A stretch of 64,000 nucleotides of DNA from Sphaerolaimus hirsutus (Eukaryota > Nematoda > Chromadorea > Monhysterida > Sphaerolaimidae), in assembly GCA_964036195.1 (NCBI GenBank), contig OZ038458.1, positions 24,255,832 through 24,319,831 on the forward strand, written 5' to 3'. The notes beneath the pieces were generated by a model. That model had not been told where the DNA came from, made no database searches, and worked only from the letters and a program-made list of their open reading frames with translations. How positions within the stretch are numbered: position 1 is the first letter of the stretch; every line of letters starts with the position of its first letter. Of the stretch, positions 52,161-60,950 are shown piece by piece. Both the position numbers and the translations under genes were made by a program.

Positions 52161-52256
52161 GCTTGCCGTGCGACGAAATGGAAAAGAATCCTAGCGGAAA
52201 TCCGGAGAGCGGCCGATTCACAGATATTTTGCATCCGAAAAATGCAGAATGGATAT
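52161..52256 (+). CDS. Candidate exon, unassigned
   Basis: Acceptor AAAAATTCAG and a good donor TAT then GTAAGA enclose 96 bases open in two frames. One reads LPCDEMEKNPSGNPESGRFT then DILHPKNAEW; the other is very basic. GC is higher than the flanks. No family is recognised. It could belong to the protease or to another gene. Confidence 0.35.
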
Positions 52257-53094
52257 GTAAGAGCATAAATTTAAATTGTGATATGGTTGAAACGAACTCG
52301 TCCAAAAAAAATCGATGAATATCACTATATAAACTTAATTAATATTGTTATTGAAGACAAGTTATATTGCATAAATATGTGCAATGTCTCGGTGATACAT
52401 ATACAATTCATTAAAATAAATAGAAGTAAAATTCTGTCACCGTTGATTTTCAATTCTGAATTTATAAATTCTAAATATAATGCTCTACCTCACAAATCGA
52501 TGACTCCAAAAATTTGAATTATTTGTTTAATTTCCAATTCTATCAGGTGATGCATGTAAATACAATGGGTCTAGCTGTCTTTCGTTTAGTTCGAAATGTT
52601 GATATTCAAGTTTAAAATTTTCAGCCCCAGTTCTTAATGGGAGCTGGCGATGACCAGAGTTTTTTTCAACAGTTTTTTCAACGCTGTTTTTTAAACATAG
52701 CATTGCAACAGTCTTACATTAAGAAACTTCGAGCATTTCCCCAAAATTCATGTTGACATGAACAAAAACGCAACCACAAAGAAGTCCGGCAAACAAGTGG
52801 ACTTACAGACTTCTTCTTAGCGAAAAATTTTTTTTTGTGTTTCAAGGTAAGGAAATTATTAGCGGATATTTATCAAATCTATTTATAACAACTTATGAAT
52901 GCATCAAAACGTAGTAAGAAACTAACAACGACCAATTAAAAATCTTGTAGGGAATGCGTGGCAAATGCCAAAAAAAAACTAACACAACAATTTAAAAAAT
53001 TAGACGTACGTAGAGAAAATAGAGAAGTAGAGAAAATTTTTCGAACGAGAAAAACAACAACACAACAAAAAAATCCATCCAAAAAAAACACTCA

Positions 53095-53221
53095 TCATCT
53101 GTCAACAGCATTCTGGCTCTGCTCAAAACTCAAATTTTCCGATGGTCCCACATAATTATCCCTAGGACTCACCGGCATCAAACCGTGCGAACGCAATGTC
53201 GCCTCAGTTCTAGCTAGCGCG
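53095..53221 (-). CDS. YRDC: YRDC exon 5 (C-terminus)
   Basis: Completes PGCAL across the junction, then ARTEATLRSHGLMPVSP and a tail of about 24 residues to TGA. Acceptor TGCCGCAG. Confidence 0.85.
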
Positions 53222-55752
53222 CTGCGGCATTAAATCAATTTTGAAGTTATTACCGTATTTCCTCTAATAGAACAGCATATCTTCAATATAAGGGCATCTC
53301 CAATAAAACGGTAGGTTTTGGCACGTTTTTGCGCTCACGAAAACAGTAGAACGGCATCCAATTAAAAAGCGCACTATAATTAAAAGACACCCTCCAATAG
53401 AACGACAGGAAGAAATTACGTTAGAAGAGTGCCAAAACTGCAAAACCAAAACACCACTGGACATCCATGGCGCCCAGACTGGCGCTTGATTGACGTTGTA
53501 TTTACATTTTATTTAACACTTTACAGGGTGCGTAACTGCGCCCTGGTCAAAACCGAACTAAACAAACACAAAAAGCCGGGGAATGGGGACCGTTCTATTG
53601 CATTTTCTTACACAACTCTTGTAAACAGCTTTGAAAAAACTGACCAGCCGGGTCTGACAATGTGATACCGCCCCTGAACAGATAAATCGACCACGGTGGA
53701 CCCACAGCGAAGCAAATTTTCATCCATTTCTTGATTTTGCTGCCCCGAGCGACCGCCATCAACTACCAAATCTAATTCGTGCCAAATTTCGTGGAAATCC
53801 TGAAAGGCAGATAGACAAAATTATGCAGGGAAAAATTGCTGTGGTTTATGTACAATTTCGCAAGTGAACGCGTTAAGTGTCAAAGACGTTACGGCAGTGT
53901 CTACAGGAAAAATTAGTGACGGCGTATTTTTTATCTAGTTTCATATTTCAAGCAAAAATTGGTTTCCGCACTTTATTTATCATTTTAAAATTTTAGACTT
54001 AGGTGAACACCTCAATCAAAATTACCTGTACTCTCAAACTGCTAATATGTCCCGCGACATTGGCACTAGTCAAAGCCAAAGGTTCGCCCAAATATCGGAC
54101 AATCTCCCTCACAAAGTCGCAATTTGGAATGCGCACGCCCACCAGCGAAGTGCTCGGATTCACGTTTGTTGGCAGAGTGCCAGAACGGTTGAAAACCAGC
54201 GTTACCGGACCGGGAAGCAAACGGTGCAGTAGCGATTCGGCCACGGTCACTTGGGCCCATCTGGAATGGCGGGGGCACGTGTAGAATTTTTTAAAATACT
54301 TTTCAATAGGAATTGTGCAAATCAATACGAACGCCAAATTGACTCGAATTTGAGACGATAACACGGATTTGCACTTGACAAATTTGTATGACACACATTT
54401 TACATTTGAGCCCTTACAGGGGGCAGTCCGAGACGCTGTAAAGTGTATGGATATAAACCAGGGACGTATCCAGGATTTTTGAGCGGGGGGGGGCTGCTTG
54501 TTTACGGGGGCCGGCGAGCGGGGGGGGGGGGGCTCAGCCCCCCCCCTAAATTTTTTCCCCATATAGGGACGAAAAGGCGTTTTGGCGCTAGCGCCATACC
54601 AAGGCGCCACGCCATGGCGCTATTGGCGCTGGCGCCAGCGCCAGGAACCGTTTTATATAGATGTAAATATGCATAAATATGCAGCGAAAGTCACAAAAAT
54701 CAGTGGCGTAGCAAGGATTTTTGAGCGGGGGGGGCGGATTGTATACGGGGCCCGGCGAACGGGGGGGGGCGGCGCCCCCCCCCTAAAATTTGGCCCCTAT
54801 AATCACGGAATGGAGTTATGGCGCTAGCGCCATTCGTAGGCGCCGCGCCATGGCGTGATTGGTGTCGGCGTTGGCGCCAGTGGCTACGATATAAGAAAAA
54901 TTTTATACCAAAATGTATGCAAATTTGTACCGCATTTAGTAATTTGAAGCAGTATTTGCACTAATGCGACATACATAAAATAGAGAGATTGTGAGGGGCG
55001 AAATGTGCGCCTGCGCGCAAAATTTTTGAAAACAACCTACAAAATCAGTATAGGAAAGTCACATTCTCGGCAATTTTTATGTCCGGCCCGGGAAGGGGGG
55101 GGGGCGGCCGCCCCCCCCCCTGGCTACGCCACTGACAAAAATGTGTTCATTTTCAAGAATATTTGTTTACAGGGATGGATCCACTAAAAATACAATGTAT
55201 GGTGAAGAAATTGCGCGCTTGCGCGCAAAATTTTTAAGAAACATCGAAAAATGTATAGGAAAAATTGCATTTTCCGGGACTTTTTAGGTCTCACCCCGGG
55301 AGGGGGGGGGCTGCTATACAGGGCTACTGCTTTCTATACAGGGTTACTGATATTGGCAGCTGGGGTCAATTCGCAACTTTAGAACTAAAAAAAAATTAAA
55401 AAAGATAAGACGTAAAGTGAGGAATAAAAATTAAAAGGGAATTTAGAAGTGAGAAGTGAAAAACGTGAAGAGTTAGAACAATTTAATTTTACTTTTCACC
55501 TACTTTACTTCTCACTTGAAAACAGTTTTATTTTCTACTTCTGAACTAGCGAGACGGCCCCCAAATCTCACCTATAAACCTGGTCTACACTGGCTACGCA
55601 AATGGCCACCGGTTTATCAGCCGGCCGTCTTTTTATGCGATACAGCTGATTAGCGTGTGATAACGTCGCAGCGATGCCGTATATGGTATCAGTGGGTAAT
55701 GCGATGATGCCGCCAGATTTTAGGGAGTGTAGGGCGCAGCGTAGGGCTGATT
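53095..55752 (-). CDS. YRDC: Gene C, YRDC/Sua5 threonylcarbamoyl-AMP synthase
   Basis: Four minus-strand exons: 55752-55572, 54260-54026, 53799-53645 and 53221-53095. Every phase agrees (2, 0, 2, stop). The protein makes threonylcarbamoyl-AMP from threonine, bicarbonate and ATP for the t6A modification of tRNA. Visible landmarks in order: ALPTDTIYG, DKPVAICVASVDQVYRWA, LLPGPVTLVF, STSLVGVRIP, GEPLALTSANVAG, VVDGGRSG, GSTVVDLS, IVRPGCAL, LRSHGLMP. About 231 residues are seen, most of the YrdC domain. No start codon lies in the first visible exon (ACCCCTCAG acceptor), so a 5' exon, perhaps with a mitochondrial targeting sequence, is missing. Introns carry MITEs, including nested hAT elements. 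It is probably head-to-head with gene D. Confidence 0.93.
53253..53421. mobile_element. CCGTATTTCCTCT element in YRDC intron 4
   Basis: Left CCGTATTTCCTCTAATAGAAC after TA; right GAAGAAATTACG. CTCCAATAGAACGRCAG arrays. It lies only 31 bases from the exon 5 acceptor. A GGACCC-type MITE fragment (CTTTACAGGGTGCG) is at 53520. Confidence 0.65.
53645..53799 (-). CDS. YRDC: YRDC exon 4
   Basis: DFHEIWHELDLVVDGG through GSTVVDLSVQGRYHIVRPG. Acceptor CTTTCAG, donor GGCTG then GTCAGT. Confidence 0.92.
54026..54260 (-). CDS. YRDC: YRDC exon 3
   Basis: WAQVTVAESLLHRLLPGPVT through ALTSANVAGHISSLRVQ. Acceptor CCATTCCAG, donor ACAG then GTAATT. Contains the conserved LTSAN motif. Confidence 0.92.
54469..55315. 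mobile_element. CAGGGACGTATCCAGG element hosting a relative, in YRDC intron
   Basis: Left end CAGGGACGTATCCAGG and the GGCGCC core as in 51364-51786. The right end is degraded after CCCGGGAGGGGGGGG. A related element is inserted at 54701-55134. Confidence 0.6.
54701..55134. mobile_element. hAT-like CAGTGGCGTAGC element
   Basis: 434 bp. Ends CAGTGGCGTAGCAAGG and CCTGGCTACGCCACTG, flanked by a perfect 8-bp duplication ACAAAAAT (54693-54700 and 55135-55142). GGCGCC-type core. Confidence 0.9.
55572..55752 (-). CDS. YRDC: YRDC exon 2 (first visible)
   Basis: Starts near ALRCALHSLKSGGIIALPTD and ends at DQVYR with donor TATAG then GTGAGA. Contains the PTDTxYG signature and the KRRPADKPVAI substrate-site strand. 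The frame stays open upstream to about 55840 without an ATG. Confidence 0.88.
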
Positions 55753-56828
55753 CTGAGGGGTGGGTGATTATTTGAGGGAAAAAAGTTTTTGGTTGCAATG
55801 GAATTTTATTGTGGTTTTGTCAAGCAGCATTATGGTTGGCAAGCTATTTATTCAAAGCTATTTAAAAAACACCACCACGAAAATTCTAACAATGCCAATC
55901 AAAATTTTTCCAAAACAATAAACAAAAAACTATATTGGAAAACAGGGACACATCGGCGCAAAAACGCTTCAAAAAGGCCGACCCAAAGAAAATTTGGCAT
56001 GATGCCAAACAACAGAAACAGATGTAAATCCCCACAAAATTTACCAATTGAGGAACGATCGGCAGCCAGCGCGACAAACCGGGGATTTCCAGCCATATTG
56101 TGACCTTCTAAAGCTTATCAAGGGTATTAGACATAGATATCTATTGTGGACATCGATTTTAGATTTGGGGATTACGCAACAAGAATTTCTATTTTGCAAT
56201 ACTGTAGATGTTTTGGATACATGAAAAGGCATTTAAAATGACAAAGTTTCGATGGAAAGTTTCTTCCAAAAAAGGATCCGAATAGAATAAAGTACAGAAA
56301 AACGTACGCGACTCATAATGACACAATGCATATTACCAAACAATCAATTTAATCACCGGACGCAAATAAAAACTACCTATTGGCATTGTGCCAGCGCACA
56401 GTTTAAACCCTGTTCACCATCTGTAACGACGAAAAAAAGAGAAAAAAAATTCAGAAGCAATCCACTGGACCTTCCAAAACGTTCCAAAAATGAATAGGTA
56501 CAGGTTCCGTCCCAGGCGAAGCGACGCCAACAGACGCGCGCGCTGCGCGTGGGACATTTCCCGAGTGGATTGACAGTGACCTAACGTAAATAGATGGGCG
56601 CGCACGATATGGAGCAAATAACACGGCCCCCGCGCCCCAAACTAAATACGTTGCATAATTTTTCGATTTGATCTTGCAATAGTAACCGATAGTGTCTTTT
56701 CTGATTGCATTGTGGGGGGAATTGAATTGGAATGGCTTTGGGATTAAAGCATACAATCACAATCAGAAGTAAACAGCAAATCACATTGGCAGATATACAA
56801 ACGTGATAAACTACATATAAGCAGAAAA
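55753..56828. other. Intergenic region between genes C and D
   Basis: Should hold the missing YRDC 5' exon and the start regions of two divergent genes. No exon could be chosen among several weak open frames. Few transposons here compared with the rest of the window. Confidence 0.4.
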
Positions 56829-57096
56829 ATGTCATGTGACCACCGTTTATTGCTAGTAATGGCTGTCCCGTGCACTCGTAATGGACAGCCGCTATTGGCT
56901 GAAATGCACCCAAGTAAATTTGGCTTTGATGGTGCTCATGATGCCATGAATGTGGGTGCAGTTGGGCAGCCGGGATACGTCGCGCTGGTCGGCACCGCTG
57001 ACAACCAGCTGGTTCGGCGGTACGAGCGCAAAGGCAATGAACAAAGGGCGGGCCGCCACCGGTATCGATGTGTGTCATGCGGAACAGCATCGAAAG
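56829..57096 (+). CDS. Gene D exon 1
   Basis: ATG at 56829, with a second in-frame ATG at 56859. Reads AVPCTRNGQPLLAEM and ends in HRYRCVSCGTASK, the first half of the zinc finger. Donor AAAG then GTCAGT, phase 1. Confidence 0.75.
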
Positions 57097-60000
57097 GTCA
57101 GTTTTTGGTGACAGTGGTTTTCTTTTCGGGTCGGTGAAATAGGTTTATAGTGCTGGTGCACGAGCAAAAATCGTGCCAGATGCAATACAAAGTGGCGCCT
57201 GGGACCGAAATTATCCATTAAATTTGTCATTCATACACTACCCAGTGCTGTTTTTAGTTCATATAACTTTTTGGATGCCAATGTCAAATGTCATGCAGTG
57301 TCAAAGGTCATGTAAAATGCCATGTCAAAACGTCATATTTTATGCAAAACACGTCAAAACGTCAAAACACCCAACCCCCCCCCCCCCACCGCAGCCACAC
57401 AACAGGGGCCGATCTCTTACATCACTATCGACATCGCGACGCGTCAAGTTTTCTGCGCTGGCGGTAATCCACACGATCCGAACAAACACCACAACGACTG
57501 CATTCCACAAACATGGGCAAAGCAGGTGGCCCTCAAAATCCAGCGTACCGTCTCCCAAGAAGTGAGAGTTAACCCGGTTGTTAGCATTCCACAGGTACGT
57601 ATTTTGGGTATTTTGATTTGATTTTGTGATGATTTTCAACGTTGAATTTTGGTTGGGGGATTTAAAGGGTTGATTTAAAAGTATGGTAATTTTCGCTGTA
57701 ACCTATTACCTAGTATTTTTCATATGCATTGCAAACAAAACGCATGCCGCCAGCAGATTATGCCACATTAGGTCACTGTCACTTCAAACGCAGCGCCGCA
57801 CCCCGCCCATCGATGCCTACCATATTCTTTAATCAACCCTTTTTTTGCCCAGCGTTGAATTGCCCTGTGAAATGCCCTGTAATGTGAATGTGAAATGCCC
57901 TGTAAAATCATGTGTAGTAGTGTACATGTGTAAAGTCATGTGTAATGTTGTCGTTGTGTCCCTGTGTAAAGTTGTAAAACCACAAAATTTGTTGCGCAGG
58001 CGCGCCGCAAGGGCCAAAAGTCACTCATAAATGTGGTGCGACAAGATGTCGCTGCACTGCAAAATGGTTTAGGGGTGCGTCAAAATTACAATGCCGCAGC
58101 TGTTGAGCTAGATCAGTTAAATAGACGGAAATCGTGGATATACAGTGCACGCGCGTCGACACTTCCTACAATTCCAAACATGTATGTCTGCAAATTTGTG
58201 AATGTGTTTTGTGAATACCTCTGTAAAAATCGCATGGTATGATAATTTTTCACAGCGCTGCACCGTTGCCAGCTAGATATCGTGGGACACTGTGTGCATT
58301 GGGGGCGCCGCCGGGCGACGACTTTGCTAATGAACGGTTTTTGATATTTGAAGAGGGCATACGCGCCGATCAGGTGCCACTCTCAGACGCTGCAAAATTC
58401 CCGGTATCATGTCAAATGTCACGCAAAGTGTGAAAAGTCATGTAAAATGTAAAACTAGTTTGCCATTTTACATGACTTTTCACACTTTGCGTGACATTTG
58501 ACACGATACCGGGAATTTTGCAGCGTCTGAGAGTGTCCCCAGCTGTCTCCAATTCGTGTGTTTCGAGTGCCATCAGCAATGACCATGATGAGGTCATCCA
58601 ATGTGTGGTTTGGTGATGGAACATTTAAGGTTGCACCAATCGGGTATGAGCAAATCTACACAGTTATGGGCAAGCATGAGAAGGGCGAGTGCCACCCAGC
58701 ATTTTGGGGGTTGTTGCCAAACAAGACACAGGTGTGTAAATGAAGGTGTAAATTTGAAATGGCGTGTCATGCAAAGTGTCAAAAGTCAAAAATTTAAATA
58801 TAAATCTCCCAGACATTTTTCAATGCTAAAATGTTCAAATGTTAATGGAACGATATTTGCAATAATACTCAATCAAAACTGCAGGAAAGCTATGAAGTTT
58901 TGTTCTCTGAAGTTCGCACTGAGCTATTGACACATGGAGACCTGTTCAACCCAATGTTCACGTTCAACCGAACAGTGTTGTTCGATTATGAAATTGCGGC
59001 ACACAATGCTTTTCGCACTGTGTTTATCACTGGGGATCCAATGCAGGACTGGTGGTTTTTGAAGGGCTGTCGCTTTCATCTTGGCCAATGTGTGGGTTCA
59101 ATATATTTTGAACGTTTTTTGACATTTCCAATTGTCAATAAAAATTGACATTTCAAAATGTCTATCTGTAATCACAATACAGATATGGCGCCATACACAA
59201 GAAGTCGGTCTGCAAAAACTTTATGCAGTCGACGATATTGTGCGTACTACAGTGCAGCATCTGCTCGGAATGTCGATGGTGCGCGTGACACGTGTCATTA
59301 CAGTGTGGCAGATTGTTGTGCAACATTACAACAACAATCAGCATGAAGATGCAATGGTCTGCTTTCTTTGAAGTCTTTGGTCTGCTTTTAAAATCCAGAA
59401 ATTTTTTGAAATCCCAGTACCCAATTGTCGTTTGAAACGTACACAAATGTCAAAAAATGCAACTAAAACCAGTATTCGAATGTAGATGTGAAACACGGTA
59501 AATGTCTATACAATAAATAAATACAAATAAATACAATAAATACAGGTTGGCAGACAAATTGAGCGCCTCCTGAGCTACTTTGCGCGCCAGTGGATGCTGA
59601 GTAATCAACCAATTCCGCATGTGCAACGCATGCGCTACCTGAGCATGTGGAACCACTTCAATAGCACAGTTCCTCGCACGACGAACTTTTTGGAAGGGCG
59701 GCACAACGTTTACCGCAGCACACACGGTGATCGCAAGCGCAAATTGGCACATTGCCTGTCTTGGCTACAAGCAGAGGAAGCGGCGGCGAGTCAGGCGATC
59801 GCTTTCTTGGACCACCCTGCAAAACAGGTGCTTTATTAGCATTGAAAGATGGGTGATCAAGAGAAAATATGATTAAAAATGACACGCGCTCAGGCAAAAC
59901 CCCGCGATCCGCGCTACGTCGCACTCGATCTACAGCTTATGCAAGCGGGGCATCTGGTCGAAATGGGTCTCCCCTGGCATAATGCGGTAGCTTTGTTAAT

Positions 60001-60156
60001 CTTATTTAAGTAATATTCAATGCACAAATATGTAGATAATGTTGAAAAAATTACAATACACAGCCACTGGCGGCCTACACGCAAGCGCATCGCGACAGAG
60101 TTTTGGCATATTTGCGGCAAGTGGCACGGCTGTCGGGTGCGGCGGCGCAGCACTAA
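56829..60156 (+). CDS. Gene D, FLYWCH-like/MULE-transposase-domain protein, 10 exons
   Basis: Ten exons with matching phases give 575 codons plus TAA: 56829-57096, 57395-57594, 58000-58181, 58256-58373, 58543-58731, 58885-59091, 59183-59278, 59546-59827, 59894-59986 and 60064-60156. Residues ~65-125 form a FLYWCH-like zinc finger: YRCVSCG then HDPNKHHNDC. From about residue 240 the MULE (Mutator-like) domain shows a DDE set: NVWFGDGTFKVAP, VLFDYEIAAHNA and TTNFLEGRHN, plus the CRFHLGQC finger between them. No inverted repeats bound the gene and it has nine introns, so it may be domesticated, though an intron-rich transposon is not excluded. MULE domains bind and cut DNA in transposons; the role here is inference. 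Confidence 0.85.
57395..57594 (+). CDS. Gene D exon 2
   Basis: TQQGPISYITIDIATRQVFC then GNPHDPNKHHNDCIPQTW: second half of the FLYWCH-like finger. Donor ACAG then GTACGT. Confidence 0.8.
58000..58181 (+). CDS. Gene D exon 3
   Basis: ARRKGQKSLINVVRQDVAAL then ELDQLNRRKSWIYSARAST. Acceptor TTGCGCAG, donor CAT then GTATGT, phase 2. Confidence 0.8.
58256..58373 (+). CDS. Gene D exon 4
   Basis: APLPARYRGTLCALGA then FANERFLIFEEGIRADQ, the usual lead-in to the MULE catalytic domain (ERFLIF). Ends GATCAG at the first base of the MITE intron. Confidence 0.85.
58374..58542 (+). mobile_element. MITE that is exactly one intron of gene D (introner-like)
   Basis: The 169-bp intron begins GTGCCACTCTCAGACGC and ends GCGTCTGAGAGTGTCCCCAG. 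Bases 58378-58449 and 58464-58535 are inverted copies with 71 of 72 positions identical and a 14-base loop. The interior (AAATGTCACGCAAAGTGTG) matches the MITEs at 32115-32405 and 46583-46781. Both flanking exons are in phase 0 and read RADQ then LSPIRVF across it. Element ends and splice sites coincide to the base. Confidence 0.8.
58543..58731 (+). CDS. Gene D exon 5 (first catalytic Asp)
   Basis: LSPIRVFRVPSAMTMM then SNVWFGDGTFKVAPIGYEQI and AFWGLLPNKTQ. GDGTFKVAP is the MULE first-Asp motif. Donor ACAG then GTGTGT. Confidence 0.9.
58885..59091 (+). CDS. Gene D exon 6 (second catalytic Asp)
   Basis: ESYEVLFSEVRTELL, LFDYEIAAHNAFRTVF and GCRFHLGQC. Donor TGT then GTGGGT. Its 153-bp upstream intron contains an AAATCTCCCAGA fragment of element Y type. 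Confidence 0.88.
59183..59278 (+). CDS. Gene D exon 7
   Basis: IWRHTQEVGLQKLYAVDD continues GQC as the expected QCIWRxxQEVGLQ. Donor ATG then GTGCGC is the least certain boundary of the gene. Confidence 0.75.
59546..59827 (+). CDS. Gene D exon 8 (catalytic Glu)
   Basis: VGRQIERLLSYFARQWM, MWNHFNSTVPRTTNFLEG and HNVYRSTHGDRKRKLAHCL. RTTNxLEGRHN is the MULE Glu motif. Donor ACAG then GTGCTT. Confidence 0.9.
59894..59986 (+). CDS. Gene D exon 9
   Basis: AKPRDPRYVALDLQLMQAG then HLVEMGLPWHNA. Acceptor GCGCTCAG, donor GCG then GTAGCT; phase 0 on both sides. Confidence 0.7.
60064..60156 (+). CDS. Gene D exon 10 (C-terminus)
   Basis: PLAAYTQAHRDRVLAYLRQV then ARLSGAAAQH and TAA at 60154-60156. 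Acceptor ACACAG. An Ala/Arg-rich helical tail. Confidence 0.7.
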   Translation, partial: PLAAYTQAHRDRVLAYLRQVARLSGAAAQH

Positions 60157-60769
60157 TTACATTGATTGCTAATTAATTATATTGATAGTTTCTAATTATG
60201 TTGAGTGGCAATAATATGGCCACGGCTGTTGTGAACATTTAAATTCAATTTAATTATTTGTACACATTCTAATTATATTGATCTCTATTATAAATTTGAT
60301 TGCTAAATTATGGCAAAATAATTATTATAATTCATGTATTACTATTTACCTGCCAATTACACTAACGAATGGTGCTAAGTAAATAAATATGTACTATTTA
60401 ATCTGTGGACATGGACCGCAGAATTCATACAAAGTAACAAAGCCGCAAATTAATACATCAATTAGGCAACACACTTACGATCAATTAGTCAAAAACCGCG
60501 CTAATCCTATCGGAAATGCGCTTTGATAAATACATTTCACAAACAAAGCAATAGGCCACACATCTTTAACTACACCAAATAAGGCAACACACTAAAATAA
60601 AAACACCGCGCTAATCCTATCGGAAATGCGCTTTGATACATGCCGCTTCCGACCCCTAAAATGCGTACATCAAAAAGGCGGGGCATAGCCTAATGTTAGT
60701 CCCATGTATCAAAGTGGGCGTGTGCGCTTGGGTTGATCTCTGGGACGGAAACTGGAATTCGCCCCAAAA
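60157..60769. promoter_or_regulatory. Intergenic region with paired direct repeats upstream of gene E
   Basis: ACCGCGCTAATCCTATCGG plus AAATGCGCTTTGATA occurs exactly twice (60495-60528 and 60605-60638), each preceded by GGCAACACACT. CTTTGATACATG at 60631 faces CATGTATCAAAG at 60703. It lies 130-275 bp before the gene E ATG, so it may be promoter sequence or a small repeat. Confidence 0.4.
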
Positions 60770-60950
60770 ATGACCTCTACCAGTTCATCGGACGTAGTAA
60801 TTCTCTCCGAAACTGTAAGCGAAACATCGACCGACGTGCGGCCCTTGTCACAGTCCGGCGAGGACTCGATGCTGTCCGCGTGTGACCACGAATGCACCGT
60901 TTTGGAAGCGTGCCAAAACTGCGGAAATTTGGAAGATTCGAATTGGGAGG
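60770..60950 (+). CDS. Gene E exon 1
   Basis: From ATG to SNWE with donor GGGAGG then GTAGGC, phase 1. A later donor at about 61019 (GTTAG then GTAGGT) keeps the frame open but does not fit the phase of exon 2. Confidence 0.6.

Noticed and set aside
55789-56103. 104-residue plus-strand frame
   Set aside because: Low-complexity Lys/Asn-rich frame in the intergenic region between YRDC and gene D, with no coding signal.
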